Program-made: the position numbers and the translations under genes
From: Pauljensenia sp902373545
GTDB lineage: Bacteria; Actinomycetota; Actinomycetes; Actinomycetales; Actinomycetaceae
DNA length: 64,000 nt
Reading direction: 5' to 3'
Assembly: GCF_041432775.1 (NCBI RefSeq)
Contig: NZ_JAPWAG010000008.1
Coordinates: 28,156-92,155 of the forward strand
In this document: positions 34,815 to 43,108 of the stretch, in pieces
How positions within the stretch are numbered: position 1 is the first letter of the stretch
Layout: the number at the start of each line of letters is the position of its first letter
Notes under the pieces: generated by a model
The model's input: only the letters and a program-made list of their open reading frames with translations
The model's database searches: none
What the model was told of the DNA's origin: nothing

Positions 34815-36080
34815 ATGGAGCGCATGAATGCCGGTTTCGGCCAGACTCAGCGACCGCTTGCGGCGCGCGTCGTGGACTCGGCACGCACGTTCGTGGCCGC
34901 GCGCCTGCGGGCGATCCCGGGGATACGTCACGTCATGGACGCGTGCTCGGTCGTCACGTCCTTCGGCTGGCTTGTGATTGGCGCGGCGATCGCTGGTTTC
35001 GTCGGAGCGATCCTCGCGGGCTGGGCGGAGGCTTTTGCGCTCTTCGTCGCCTGCCTGTCCCTGCTGATCATCGCCATCATCCTCGTGGCGGCACCCTCCC
35101 CGTACCGCGTCTTTTTGCGCCTGGCTCAGGAGCGCGTGGTCGCCGGACAGACGGCGCTGGGTGAAATCCGGGTCGTCAATGACGCAGCGCGCCGCGGCGG
35201 CTCGGAGGTCATCGAGTTGCCGATAGGCACGGGCGTCGCGGAGTTCGTGATCCCGGGCGTTTCCTCGCACGAGACGTGGGACGAGTTTTTCTCCGTGCTG
35301 ACCCGCCGCCGTGGCGTCATCGAGATCGGCCCGGCGCGCACCGTGCGCTCGGACGGCCTGGGCCTGCTGCGCCGCGTGCGCTCGTGGGACAACCCGGTGA
35401 CCCTCTACGTTCATCCGCGTACCGTGCGTATTCCCTTCGAGGCGACGGGCTTCCAGGTCGACGTCGAGGGCGTGGTGACCGCGAAGCTGTCCAGCTCGGA
35501 CGTGTCCTTCCACGCGCTGCGCGACTACGAGCCAGGCGACGATAGGCGTGCCGTTCACTGGCAGTCCACGGCGCGCCTGGGCAGGCTCATCGTGCGCCAG
35601 TACGAGGAGACCCACCGCTCTCACCACCTCATCGTGCTCGACACGTCGCGCTCGTCGTGGGACCGCGACTCCTTCGAGGACGGGGTGTCGGTTGCCGCAT
35701 CGCTGGCCCTGGCTGGAATCTCGGCGTCGCGCACGGTGTCCTTCGCTGCTGGCAAGACGTGGGTGCCCGCCACGAATGCGGGTGCCATGCTTGACGCTCT
35801 GTCGTCCCTGCCGATGAGCGGGCGCGACGACATTACTGCCCTGGCTCGCCGCGCCTACGCAGCCCGTCCGTCGGCCTCGTACGTGAGTATCGTCGCGCCT
35901 CCGTCGGTCAGCGACGCGGAGGCCGCGCACCTCGCCCAGGTCACCCCCAGGGACGTGACCGTGCAGGTGCTGCGCATCAACCCGAAGCGGCGTCCGCGTC
36001 GGCGTCGCCTGGAGGGCGGCGTGCTCTACGATTGCCCGTCGCTGCGCGATCTGGCGCACCTGGTGGGTGATATCCGGTGA
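34815..36080 (+). CDS. DUF58 domain membrane protein (cluster 2)
   Basis: 421 residues, clearly paralogous to the DUF58 protein at 23176: two membrane segments (~52-95), then PNxERVVAGQTALGEIRV-like strands and the same core, LSSSDVSFHALRDYEPGDDRRAVHWQSTARLG. The DNA of this core is nearly identical between the two genes, which suggests recent gene conversion. ATG at 34815 follows GGGAGG. Unlike cluster 1, no MoxR gene precedes it: only 35 bases separate it from the giant gene. It overlaps the next gene by GTGA. Confidence 0.9.
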   Translation: MERMNAGFGQTQRPLAARVVDSARTFVAARLRAIPGIRHVMDACSVVTSFGWLVIGAAIAGFVGAILAGWAEAFALFVACLSLLIIAIILVAAPSPYRVFLRLAQERVVAGQTALGEIRVVNDAARRGGSEVIELPIGTGVAEFVIPGVSSHETWDEFFSVLTRRRGVIEIGPARTVRSDGLGLLRRVRSWDNPVTLYVHPRTVRIPFEATGFQVDVEGVVTAKLSSSDVSFHALRDYEPGDDRRAVHWQSTARLGRLIVRQYEETHRSHHLIVLDTSRSSWDRDSFEDGVSVAASLALAGISASRTVSFAAGKTWVPATNAGAMLDALSSLPMSGRDDITALARRAYAARPSASYVSIVAPPSVSDAEAAHLAQVTPRDVTVQVLRINPKRRPRRRRLEGGVLYDCPSLRDLAHLVGDIR

Positions 36081-38647
36081 CTGCGAATGATCTGCGTCGG
36101 GCCAGGCCCTCGCTGCCGCTGCCGTCTTTCCTGGTGCTCGCTGTGCTTTTCACCGGGCCGGTCCTCACGCACGAGGCCGTGTTCGGGTCCTGGGTCGGCC
36201 TCACTGCGGCCGGCGCGGGCGTTGTCGTGGGCCTGCTGATTGCCGCTGCCTCGACCCGCTGGTCGTGGGACACGCTCTCCACGCTGGCGGCCGTCCTCCT
36301 CGGCTATTTCCTCGTGGGTGGGCCGGTCGCGTTGCCTGCGACGGTGCGCTGGCGTGTCGTGCCGACGACGGATACGCTGCTGACGCTCGTGCGCGGCGCG
36401 GTCAGCTCCTGGAAAGACCTGCTGACGCTGACGCCGCCCGCCTCCTCCTATGTGGGACCCGCTCTGGTTCCCTGGATAACCGGCCTTTTGTGCGCGCTCG
36501 GCGCCGGCCTCGTCTCGGTGCGCTGGGGGCGCCCGCTCCTGGGTATCCTCCCGGTTGCGCTCATGGGCATCGTCGGCTTGGCTTTCGGTCCCTCGGGGCT
36601 CGTGCCGCCCGTGTGGCCGTTCATGGTGTGGTGTGCGGGCGCGTTCCTGTGGCTGACGTGGGCCTCGGCGCATCAGCGCCTCTCCCTGGGCCTGGACGTG
36701 TCCGTCAATCGACGAGGCCATGGCGAGGCTAGTGCGTCGACCGTGTCGGCGCGCGGCGCATCCCGTCAGGCCGTGTTCCGTTCTCGGCGCCTGTTGGCCG
36801 CGTCGCTGATGATCGTCCTCGCGGTGGGCGTGGCGCTGCCGGTGACGGACGCGTGGGGACCGAGCGGGCGACGCATCGTGGCGCGCGAGCTGGTGGAGCC
36901 GCCGTTTAACGTGCGCCAGTACCCGTCGCCGCTGTCGGCGTTCCGCCACTACAAGAAGGACCTGGGCGAGCAGACCGTCATGACGGTCAGTGGCTTGCCC
37001 GCGCGCACGCGTATCCGTCTGGCGGCGTTGGACGTGTACGACGGGACGACCTTCACGATGAGTGCGCCGAAGAGCCAGATTTCGGTGCTGACCGCGGCGG
37101 CGGAGGACGGGAAGACACAATCCGTCAACGTGCGTAACGGCTACGTGGCGGTGGGCTCCACGATCCCGCGCACCCCTTCCGGTCTGAGCGACGGGGAGTT
37201 CACTGCGACAATCGAGACCGCGGGCATCCTCGGCCCGTGGGTTCCCGTGGCCGGTGACGTTCGTGAGGTGACGTTCGGCGGGGAGAACGCGCGCACGCAG
37301 CAGGAGGGCCTGCGCTTTGACATGTGGGCGAACGCCGCCCTGACGACGGGTATTCCCGCGCAGCCGCAGGCGGTCACGGTGCGCGCCGACGCGCCCGTCG
37401 TCCCCACGGACTCCCAGTTCGCGGGGGCTACCCCCGTGAAGTTCCATTCGGACACGAAAGAGCCCTACCCCAGCGGCCTCGACAGCTTCATGGCCTCCAT
37501 CGTGGGATCCTCCTCGACGCCCATTGAAAAGGCGCGTGCCATCGAACGCTACCTGCACAACGAGGGCTTCTACCTGACCGAGAACACCGACCAGTCGCGC
37601 CCCGGCCACAACCTCAACCGCCTGTCATCGATGGTCTCTGGCACCGGGGAGCTGATCGGCGACGACGAGCAGTACGCCGCGCTCATGGCCCTCATGCTCC
37701 ACCAGCTCGGGTGGAACGCGCGGGTCGTCATCGGCGCCTACCCGGAGGGTGAGCCGACCGAGAGCATGACGCTCCTCGGCTCGGACATGCACGTGTGGGT
37801 GGAGATGGAGTTCGAGGGCATCGGTTGGGCCGTGTTCGACCCGACACCCGACAAGGATCGGGTACCGGAGTCTGAGTCGCACACGAAGAAGAACTCGCCG
37901 CGTCCTCAGGTGCTCCAGCCGCCAGAGCCGCCCGAGGAACCCGTCGAGCTGCCCCCGGTCAGCCGCGACCAGGACGTGGCCGCCAAGGAACCGCCGCCCG
38001 CGGGCGTCCCCTGGCTCCTCATCGGCACCACGGCCGGCTCGCTGATCCTGCTGATTCTTCCCTTCGTGCTCATCGTGGCGCTCAAGGCCAGGCGAACCCG
38101 CGTGCGTCGCAAGGCCTCGCCCGGCGTCGCCCTCGTGGGCTCCTGGGATGAGGTCGTCGACATGGCACTTGACGCCGGCGTGCGCGTGCGCGCCGACCAG
38201 ACGCGTCAGGAAACTGCCTGGGCGTTGGCCTCGTTCTGGAAGCTGCGCGAGGGGCAGGACGCCGAGTCTGCGGGCGACCAACCTGAGGGCGCCCAGGCCT
38301 CGGGAAGCGACCTGATCCCGGGCTGGACGATGTTCCGTGAGAGCGTGCCGATGACGGTGGCGATCGCCAGGCGCGCGGACGTCGCTGATTTCGCAGCCGA
38401 GGCCGGGCAACGGGCCGAGGCCGAGTCGGCGTGGGCGGACGTGGATCACCTCAAGCGCTCGCTGGCGTCGTCCGCGAGCCTGTGGGTGCGCCTGAGGCGG
38501 CGCTTCTCGCTGCGTTCGCTGGCGCGCAAGTGGCGCCTGAAGCCGACCGGAAGCCAGGAGAGACGAGGCCCGGCCGAGCTGCTGGATGACGGGGAGGACG
38601 CGGGTGGCCCCCAGTGGCGCCCATCGAGCGTGAGGAGTAAGTCGTGA
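36077..38647 (+). CDS. Membrane transglutaminase-like protein, catalytic Cys replaced (cluster 2)
   Basis: 856 residues. It starts almost directly with membrane helices, lacking the polar N-terminal extension of its paralogue. The transglutaminase boxes read GDDEQYAALMA (D530 where Cys is expected), MHVWVEMEF (His572 kept) and FDPTP (Asp kept). A PPEPPEEPVELPP linker, a second membrane helix (~655-675) and a cytosolic tail containing GSWDEVVDMALDAG and TRQETAWALAS follow; these tail motifs are shared with cluster 1, so the tail is probably functional. GTG at 36077 overlaps the DUF58 stop. The shared Cys-to-Asp change suggests a binding or scaffolding role, or a different chemistry. Confidence 0.85.
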   Translation: MTANDLRRARPSLPLPSFLVLAVLFTGPVLTHEAVFGSWVGLTAAGAGVVVGLLIAAASTRWSWDTLSTLAAVLLGYFLVGGPVALPATVRWRVVPTTDTLLTLVRGAVSSWKDLLTLTPPASSYVGPALVPWITGLLCALGAGLVSVRWGRPLLGILPVALMGIVGLAFGPSGLVPPVWPFMVWCAGAFLWLTWASAHQRLSLGLDVSVNRRGHGEASASTVSARGASRQAVFRSRRLLAASLMIVLAVGVALPVTDAWGPSGRRIVARELVEPPFNVRQYPSPLSAFRHYKKDLGEQTVMTVSGLPARTRIRLAALDVYDGTTFTMSAPKSQISVLTAAAEDGKTQSVNVRNGYVAVGSTIPRTPSGLSDGEFTATIETAGILGPWVPVAGDVREVTFGGENARTQQEGLRFDMWANAALTTGIPAQPQAVTVRADAPVVPTDSQFAGATPVKFHSDTKEPYPSGLDSFMASIVGSSSTPIEKARAIERYLHNEGFYLTENTDQSRPGHNLNRLSSMVSGTGELIGDDEQYAALMALMLHQLGWNARVVIGAYPEGEPTESMTLLGSDMHVWVEMEFEGIGWAVFDPTPDKDRVPESESHTKKNSPRPQVLQPPEPPEEPVELPPVSRDQDVAAKEPPPAGVPWLLIGTTAGSLILLILPFVLIVALKARRTRVRRKASPGVALVGSWDEVVDMALDAGVRVRADQTRQETAWALASFWKLREGQDAESAGDQPEGAQASGSDLIPGWTMFRESVPMTVAIARRADVADFAAEAGQRAEAESAWADVDHLKRSLASSASLWVRLRRRFSLRSLARKWRLKPTGSQERRGPAELLDDGEDAGGPQWRPSSVRSKS

Positions 38648-40209
38648 CGCGTGCAGGAGTGGTGGGAACCGGCCCGCGCATCGAGGGATTCCGGTGGATT
38701 CGTGCGCTCGGGTCGGGCGGTTTCGCGGACGTTCACCTGTATCACCAGCAGGTTCCGTCGCGTGACGTCGCCATCAAGATTGCGCGCTCGAATGTGGAGG
38801 GCGGAAACGAGGCGATTCGCCACGAGGCCGACGCGATGGCCCGCGTGTCCAGCCACCCGACCATCGTGAATCTGCACGGCGTGGGTGCGCTGGATGACGG
38901 GCGCGAATTCCTCATCATGGAGTACTGCCCGGTGACGAACATCGCCGATCAGGTGCGTGCTCACCCGATGGACGTGCCCGCGGCGCTGGATTTGATCATC
39001 CGCATTTCCTCGGGCGTGGAGATGCTGCATCGGATGGGCTACGTGCACCGCGACATTAAGCCGGGCAACATCATGCTGGACTCCTACCAGTCGCCTGTCC
39101 TCACCGACTTTGGCGTGAGCGCGCGCATCGGCGAGGGCAGGGACGGCGGCCTGGAGGGCTTCTCCGTCATGTGGGCGCCGCCCGAGCAGCACGACGGAAG
39201 CGCCCCCGCGGACCCGTCGCAGGACGTGTGGGCACTGGGGGCCTCGCTGTGGACCCTGCTCGTGGGGCGCAGCCCCTTCGAAGACCCGATCGGGGATAAC
39301 TCGACGGTCGCGGTCGCAATGCGCGTGCGTTCCGGGCGCCTGCGCTCCATCGGGCGCGCCGACGCCCCCGAGGAACTGGACCTGGTACTTCGGGCTGCGA
39401 TGAACGTGGACCCAGCGCGCCGCCTGCGCACCGCGCTGGCCTTCGCCCAGTCGCTCCAGGGTATCCAGACGCTCATGGGTCTTCCCGAGACGCCCATTGA
39501 GGTGCGCGAGGAGGCTCCCATTCCTCGTCCGACGGAACCCAGCATCGCCGGGCACAGCGGCTACCCCGTTCCGACGACGCCCGATGAGCAGGGCACGAAA
39601 CTGCGCGTCACATCGGCCGCGCAGGAGCATACCGTCCGGGCGGGCGGGGGCTTTGACTTCTCCGAGTCGGGCGTCGTCCCGGTCGCGGACTCGTGGCACC
39701 ACCCGCGCAACCAGTCGACGGGGCGAGCAGCGGCGACGTCCTTCGAGGGGGAGGAGGAACGCAAGGGGCGCTCCGTGCCGTTCCTGGCCGTCGTGACGCT
39801 CGCGGTGATCGCAGCGGTCGCGGCCGCCGGCCTCGTCGTCGCGATGCTGACCGGTGGGGGCCAGTCGGTTCGTATCGATCCCGTTGACTCCCCGAGCGCC
39901 AACGGGGACGATCCCGCAGACCTGACGGTCCCGCCGACTGCGCCGAGCGGCCTGAACGGGCGTCTGGAGGGCGAATCCATCGTGTGGACGTGGACCGCGC
40001 CGCCCGATCCGAACTACGCAAGCGAGGACCTGGCGTTCCAATACCGCCTCGATCGCCCGGGCGAGGCACCGATGGCCGCATCAAGCCCCGTCGCTTCCGT
40101 CACCCTGCCCGCCGCGCACGGAGGGGACAACTGCCTGACCGTGCGAACCGTCGTGTCGGCCTCCGGCCTACAGTCTCAGCCTGTGAGCATCTGCGTCGCC
40201 GTCGAGTAA
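38644..40209 (+). CDS. Transmembrane Ser/Thr protein kinase (cluster 2)
   Basis: 521 residues. Intact Hanks kinase: GSGGFADVHL, VAIK (K45), HRDIKPGN (D137), DFG (D155), WAPPEQ. A variable linker leads to a membrane helix (VPFLAVVTLAVIAAVAAAGL) near 377-400 and an extracytoplasmic FN3-like domain (GLNGRLEGESIVWTWTAPP). Paralogous to the kinase at 27074. GTG start, overlapping the preceding stop by four bases. It ends 30 bases from the convergent mycosin gene with no evident hairpin between. No PP2C phosphatase or FHA protein is in the window. Confidence 0.93.
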   Translation: MTRAGVVGTGPRIEGFRWIRALGSGGFADVHLYHQQVPSRDVAIKIARSNVEGGNEAIRHEADAMARVSSHPTIVNLHGVGALDDGREFLIMEYCPVTNIADQVRAHPMDVPAALDLIIRISSGVEMLHRMGYVHRDIKPGNIMLDSYQSPVLTDFGVSARIGEGRDGGLEGFSVMWAPPEQHDGSAPADPSQDVWALGASLWTLLVGRSPFEDPIGDNSTVAVAMRVRSGRLRSIGRADAPEELDLVLRAAMNVDPARRLRTALAFAQSLQGIQTLMGLPETPIEVREEAPIPRPTEPSIAGHSGYPVPTTPDEQGTKLRVTSAAQEHTVRAGGGFDFSESGVVPVADSWHHPRNQSTGRAAATSFEGEEERKGRSVPFLAVVTLAVIAAVAAAGLVVAMLTGGGQSVRIDPVDSPSANGDDPADLTVPPTAPSGLNGRLEGESIVWTWTAPPDPNYASEDLAFQYRLDRPGEAPMAASSPVASVTLPAAHGGDNCLTVRTVVSASGLQSQPVSICVAVE

Positions 40210-40238
40210 CGGGTCGAGCAGGCCTTGGCCGGCCCGCG

Positions 40239-41609
40239 TCAGCGCGTCGAGCCGCCCGGCTTGCGCAGCCAGGACAGGACGACGAGGCTCCCCAGGAAGG
40301 TCGCGCTGCCCAGCGCGATGCCGATGACGGTGAGGTTGGCGCGCGTGCGCGCCTGAGCCCCCGAGGCGTGCTCGGTGACCGGCAGTGTGGGCGCGGTGTC
40401 TGCGCCGCTCGTGCCGGTCAAGGGGTTGATGGGGCCGTCGATGCGGGCGTTGGCGGCCACCGTAATGGCAGCGTAGGGGTTGATCATGCCCCAGCCGACG
40501 GTGCTCGTCGAGCTGGCCGGGCTCACGCGCCGAGCTGTGGCCTCAAGCCGCCACTTCCACATGGCGGGCGTCTCGTCGGGGTGGGCGGAGGCCACCAGGG
40601 CGGCTGCCCCCGCGGCGTACGCGGCCGCGAAGGAGGACGAACCGGTCGCGACGTTGTTGGCCTCGCCGGTCAGGCAGTCCCCGCCGGGCACAGCCGTGGT
40701 CAGTGACGAGATCGAGGGAGCCGCGATATTGACGTGAACGCCCGAAACCTGCCCGCCGTCGGGCACGCCGCCCGTCGCGCTGGTCACGGCCAGGGCCTGC
40801 GGGTGCGCGGCCGGGTAGCGTGGAACGGTGTCGGTCCCGTACTGCTGAACGATCTGGGAGTCTGCGTTGCCAGCCGATGCGACCACGAGGGACCCCTGAG
40901 CGGTTGCCGACGCCACGGCCTCGTCGAGGCGAGCGTCCTGCGTGGGCTGGGACTGCGGGACGACGATGATCTGAGCGCCCTGGCTGGCCGCCCACTCGAT
41001 GCCTTTCGCGGTCGTCGCCGCATCCAGGCCGGTGGGTCCCTTCTGCGGGTCTTCGTTGAAAGTGTCGTAGACGCGCACCGGCAGCAGGGCGACGCGCGGC
41101 GCGACGCCTTCGAGTGCCGACTGCTCGGGCAGGAGCCGGGAGGCGATGATGCCCGCGACCTGGGTGCCGTGACCGTAGTTGTCGGTGCGGCCATCTCCGC
41201 CGGTGCTGACGAGGTCCAGGCCGGGCAAAACGATGGAGCCCGAGGGGAAACGGGAGGAATCCTCGCCGCGGTCGGTTGCGGCGCCCACGGGGGAGAAATG
41301 CTTACTGGCCGGGCTGATACCCGAGTCGACGACGGCGACGGTCACGTTGTCGCCCTTCGTGATGGCCCATGCGCGATCGAGATCGAGGCGTTTGTCCGCC
41401 GTCTGCGCGTAGGTGGCGATGTAGTCGGTGCTGGTCAGGCAGCCGCCGGAGGCAGCATCGGCCGCACGCACCCGCACCTCTGCGCGCGCGGGGGCTGGAC
41501 CGCTCAGTACCAGGCTGGCGCCCGCGAGGAGGCAGGCACCCGCGCGCAGCGTTCGCGTCGCCCGCGCGTCCAGGAGCCGGGGCTTCCTGCGGGGCCGTGC
41601 GCGGCTCAT
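40239..41609 (-). CDS. mycP: Mycosin-type S8 serine protease of type VII secretion
   Basis: 456 residues. Mycosins are membrane-anchored subtilisins that stabilise, and process substrates of, ESX secretion systems. Signal peptide ~1-43 ending APARA; catalytic Asp95 in VAVVDSGI, His147 in YGHGTQVAGI, oxyanion Asn248 in SAGN, and the Ser in the GSSSFAAAYAAG box (about 326), where GTS is usual. The early GCL and later DCL cysteines may form a disulfide. The C-terminal helix near 430-450 (LTVIGIALGSATFLGSLVVLSWL) with a basic tail is the anchor. Its start overlaps the eccB stop (ATGA): operon eccD-eccB-mycP. Confidence 0.92.
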   Translation of the reverse strand: MSRARPRRKPRLLDARATRTLRAGACLLAGASLVLSGPAPARAEVRVRAADAASGGCLTSTDYIATYAQTADKRLDLDRAWAITKGDNVTVAVVDSGISPASKHFSPVGAATDRGEDSSRFPSGSIVLPGLDLVSTGGDGRTDNYGHGTQVAGIIASRLLPEQSALEGVAPRVALLPVRVYDTFNEDPQKGPTGLDAATTAKGIEWAASQGAQIIVVPQSQPTQDARLDEAVASATAQGSLVVASAGNADSQIVQQYGTDTVPRYPAAHPQALAVTSATGGVPDGGQVSGVHVNIAAPSISSLTTAVPGGDCLTGEANNVATGSSSFAAAYAAGAAALVASAHPDETPAMWKWRLEATARRVSPASSTSTVGWGMINPYAAITVAANARIDGPINPLTGTSGADTAPTLPVTEHASGAQARTRANLTVIGIALGSATFLGSLVVLSWLRKPGGSTR

Positions 41610-43108
41610 GAGCTGCCCCCACCGGCGACCTCCCGGCGGGCGGCTCGGTTCGACAGCTCAACGCCGGTCGGGATCAGCTCCAGCCATTGCTCGGGGACCC
41701 GTTGGATGAAATCCGCGTTCCAGCCAAGCCGTCGGAGGGTATCGTTTTGGTCCTCGCCGAGGGAGTGGCGCTGGCCCAGGTCGGAGACAAAGGTCAGCGG
41801 AGCCTCGGTCTGCCCGTTGCTGGATCCTTGCGCGAGCGTGCCGAAACCGGAGGCCACCAGGGCGGCCCCGGGCGAGAAGGAGGTCGGGACGTCGGCCGTG
41901 GGGTCCAGGTTCCACGAGGCCCGACGAGCACTGTCCTGCGACATCACGGTCAGGGTCGCGTGGGCCGACCCGGAGGGCTGCTTGCTGTCAGCGTTGCCCT
42001 GAGCGCGCTCCAGGGTCGCGCAGGGAACCTGGTCGCGCACGCGAATGACCTTGGGGTCGTCGCTGTCGGCTGCCGTCGAGTCTGAGTCGAAGGGATACAG
42101 GCCCTCCAGCTGCGACCACTCGTCGGGGAAGGGCGAGGGCTCCACGTCGGTCTTGGCGACCGTAAAGGACTGCGCGAACGCGCTGGGCTGGAGGGTCAAA
42201 GCGCCCTCGATCGTGCCGTTGGGCGCAGCGGTCGTGCCCTCGTACAGGGCGGCGGCCAGCGGCGACAGCGGGTAGGCGTGCCCGGTGGCCACCAGCACGT
42301 AGTAGGTGGTGCTACCCGTATCCTTCACGGCGATGACGCTGCCCTGGCGCAGTGAGGCGTTGTTCTGGGGGGACGAGGCCATGGCGCCACCCGGTTCTGC
42401 CACACCCCATGTGGTCAGGTCGGGACCGTCGTCGAAGAGAGACACCCAGTTGGGGTCCACGGAGATGGGGGAGGTGCCGATGCGCAGGCGCGCGACGATG
42501 TCGCTGGCGCTGCCGGGGATACGGAACTTGGATGATCCTGCGACGATGAAGGAGTCGGAACTCCCGGAGGGGGTGACGTAGGCGCTGCGGGCGCTGTGTA
42601 GGCCGTTGCTCGACAGGAGCGAGGAGTTGCCGATCCACGTGAAGGTGTGTTCGGAGATGGCGCAGCTGGTCCAGTCGGCGGTCATGTGGTCGGCGCTGGA
42701 GGGCACGTCCTCGGGCGCGTCGGGGATGCCGAGCGCCTGCCCCTGGCTGTATTTGCTCAGGTCGGAGGTGGAGATTTTCATCGTGCCGGTCGAAGAATCG
42801 CCGAGGAGGCGCGCTGAGGTCCGGTTGGTGATCGGGTGCCACTGTCCGTCTTGGAGGTAGTAGCGGGCGCCGGAGCTGGAGACGATCGCCAGGCCGAAGG
42901 ATTGTGAGGAGTCGGCGGTCGAGTAGAGGAATCGCAGGCCGACGCTGACCAGCAGCATGACGAGTGCGAGTGAGACGCCGACGATGAAGGGGCGGGTCGG
43001 GGCTTGCGGCTCGACCTCTTTGCCGTCGGGCGAGCCCGCGACGAAGGAGGTGATCAGGCGACGCCTGTTGTAGCGCTGGGCTTCGAGGATGTCCTTATTT
43101 GATGCCAT
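41606..43108 (-). CDS. eccB: Type VII secretion protein EccB
   Basis: 500 residues, a normal length. EccB is a single-pass core component of the ESX membrane complex with a large extracytoplasmic part. The N terminus MASNKDILEAQRYNRRRLITSFVAG is typical of EccB. One membrane helix lies at ~43-65, then a repeat-rich exported domain (ARYYLQDGQWHPITN, two Cys near DWTSC and VPC likely disulfide-bonded). The frame is open upstream to 43768 but only as a shadow of eccD; ATG at 43108 overlaps the eccD stop (TAATG). Confidence 0.9.
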   Translation of the reverse strand: MASNKDILEAQRYNRRRLITSFVAGSPDGKEVEPQAPTRPFIVGVSLALVMLLVSVGLRFLYSTADSSQSFGLAIVSSSGARYYLQDGQWHPITNRTSARLLGDSSTGTMKISTSDLSKYSQGQALGIPDAPEDVPSSADHMTADWTSCAISEHTFTWIGNSSLLSSNGLHSARSAYVTPSGSSDSFIVAGSSKFRIPGSASDIVARLRIGTSPISVDPNWVSLFDDGPDLTTWGVAEPGGAMASSPQNNASLRQGSVIAVKDTGSTTYYVLVATGHAYPLSPLAAALYEGTTAAPNGTIEGALTLQPSAFAQSFTVAKTDVEPSPFPDEWSQLEGLYPFDSDSTAADSDDPKVIRVRDQVPCATLERAQGNADSKQPSGSAHATLTVMSQDSARRASWNLDPTADVPTSFSPGAALVASGFGTLAQGSSNGQTEAPLTFVSDLGQRHSLGEDQNDTLRRLGWNADFIQRVPEQWLELIPTGVELSNRAARREVAGGGSS

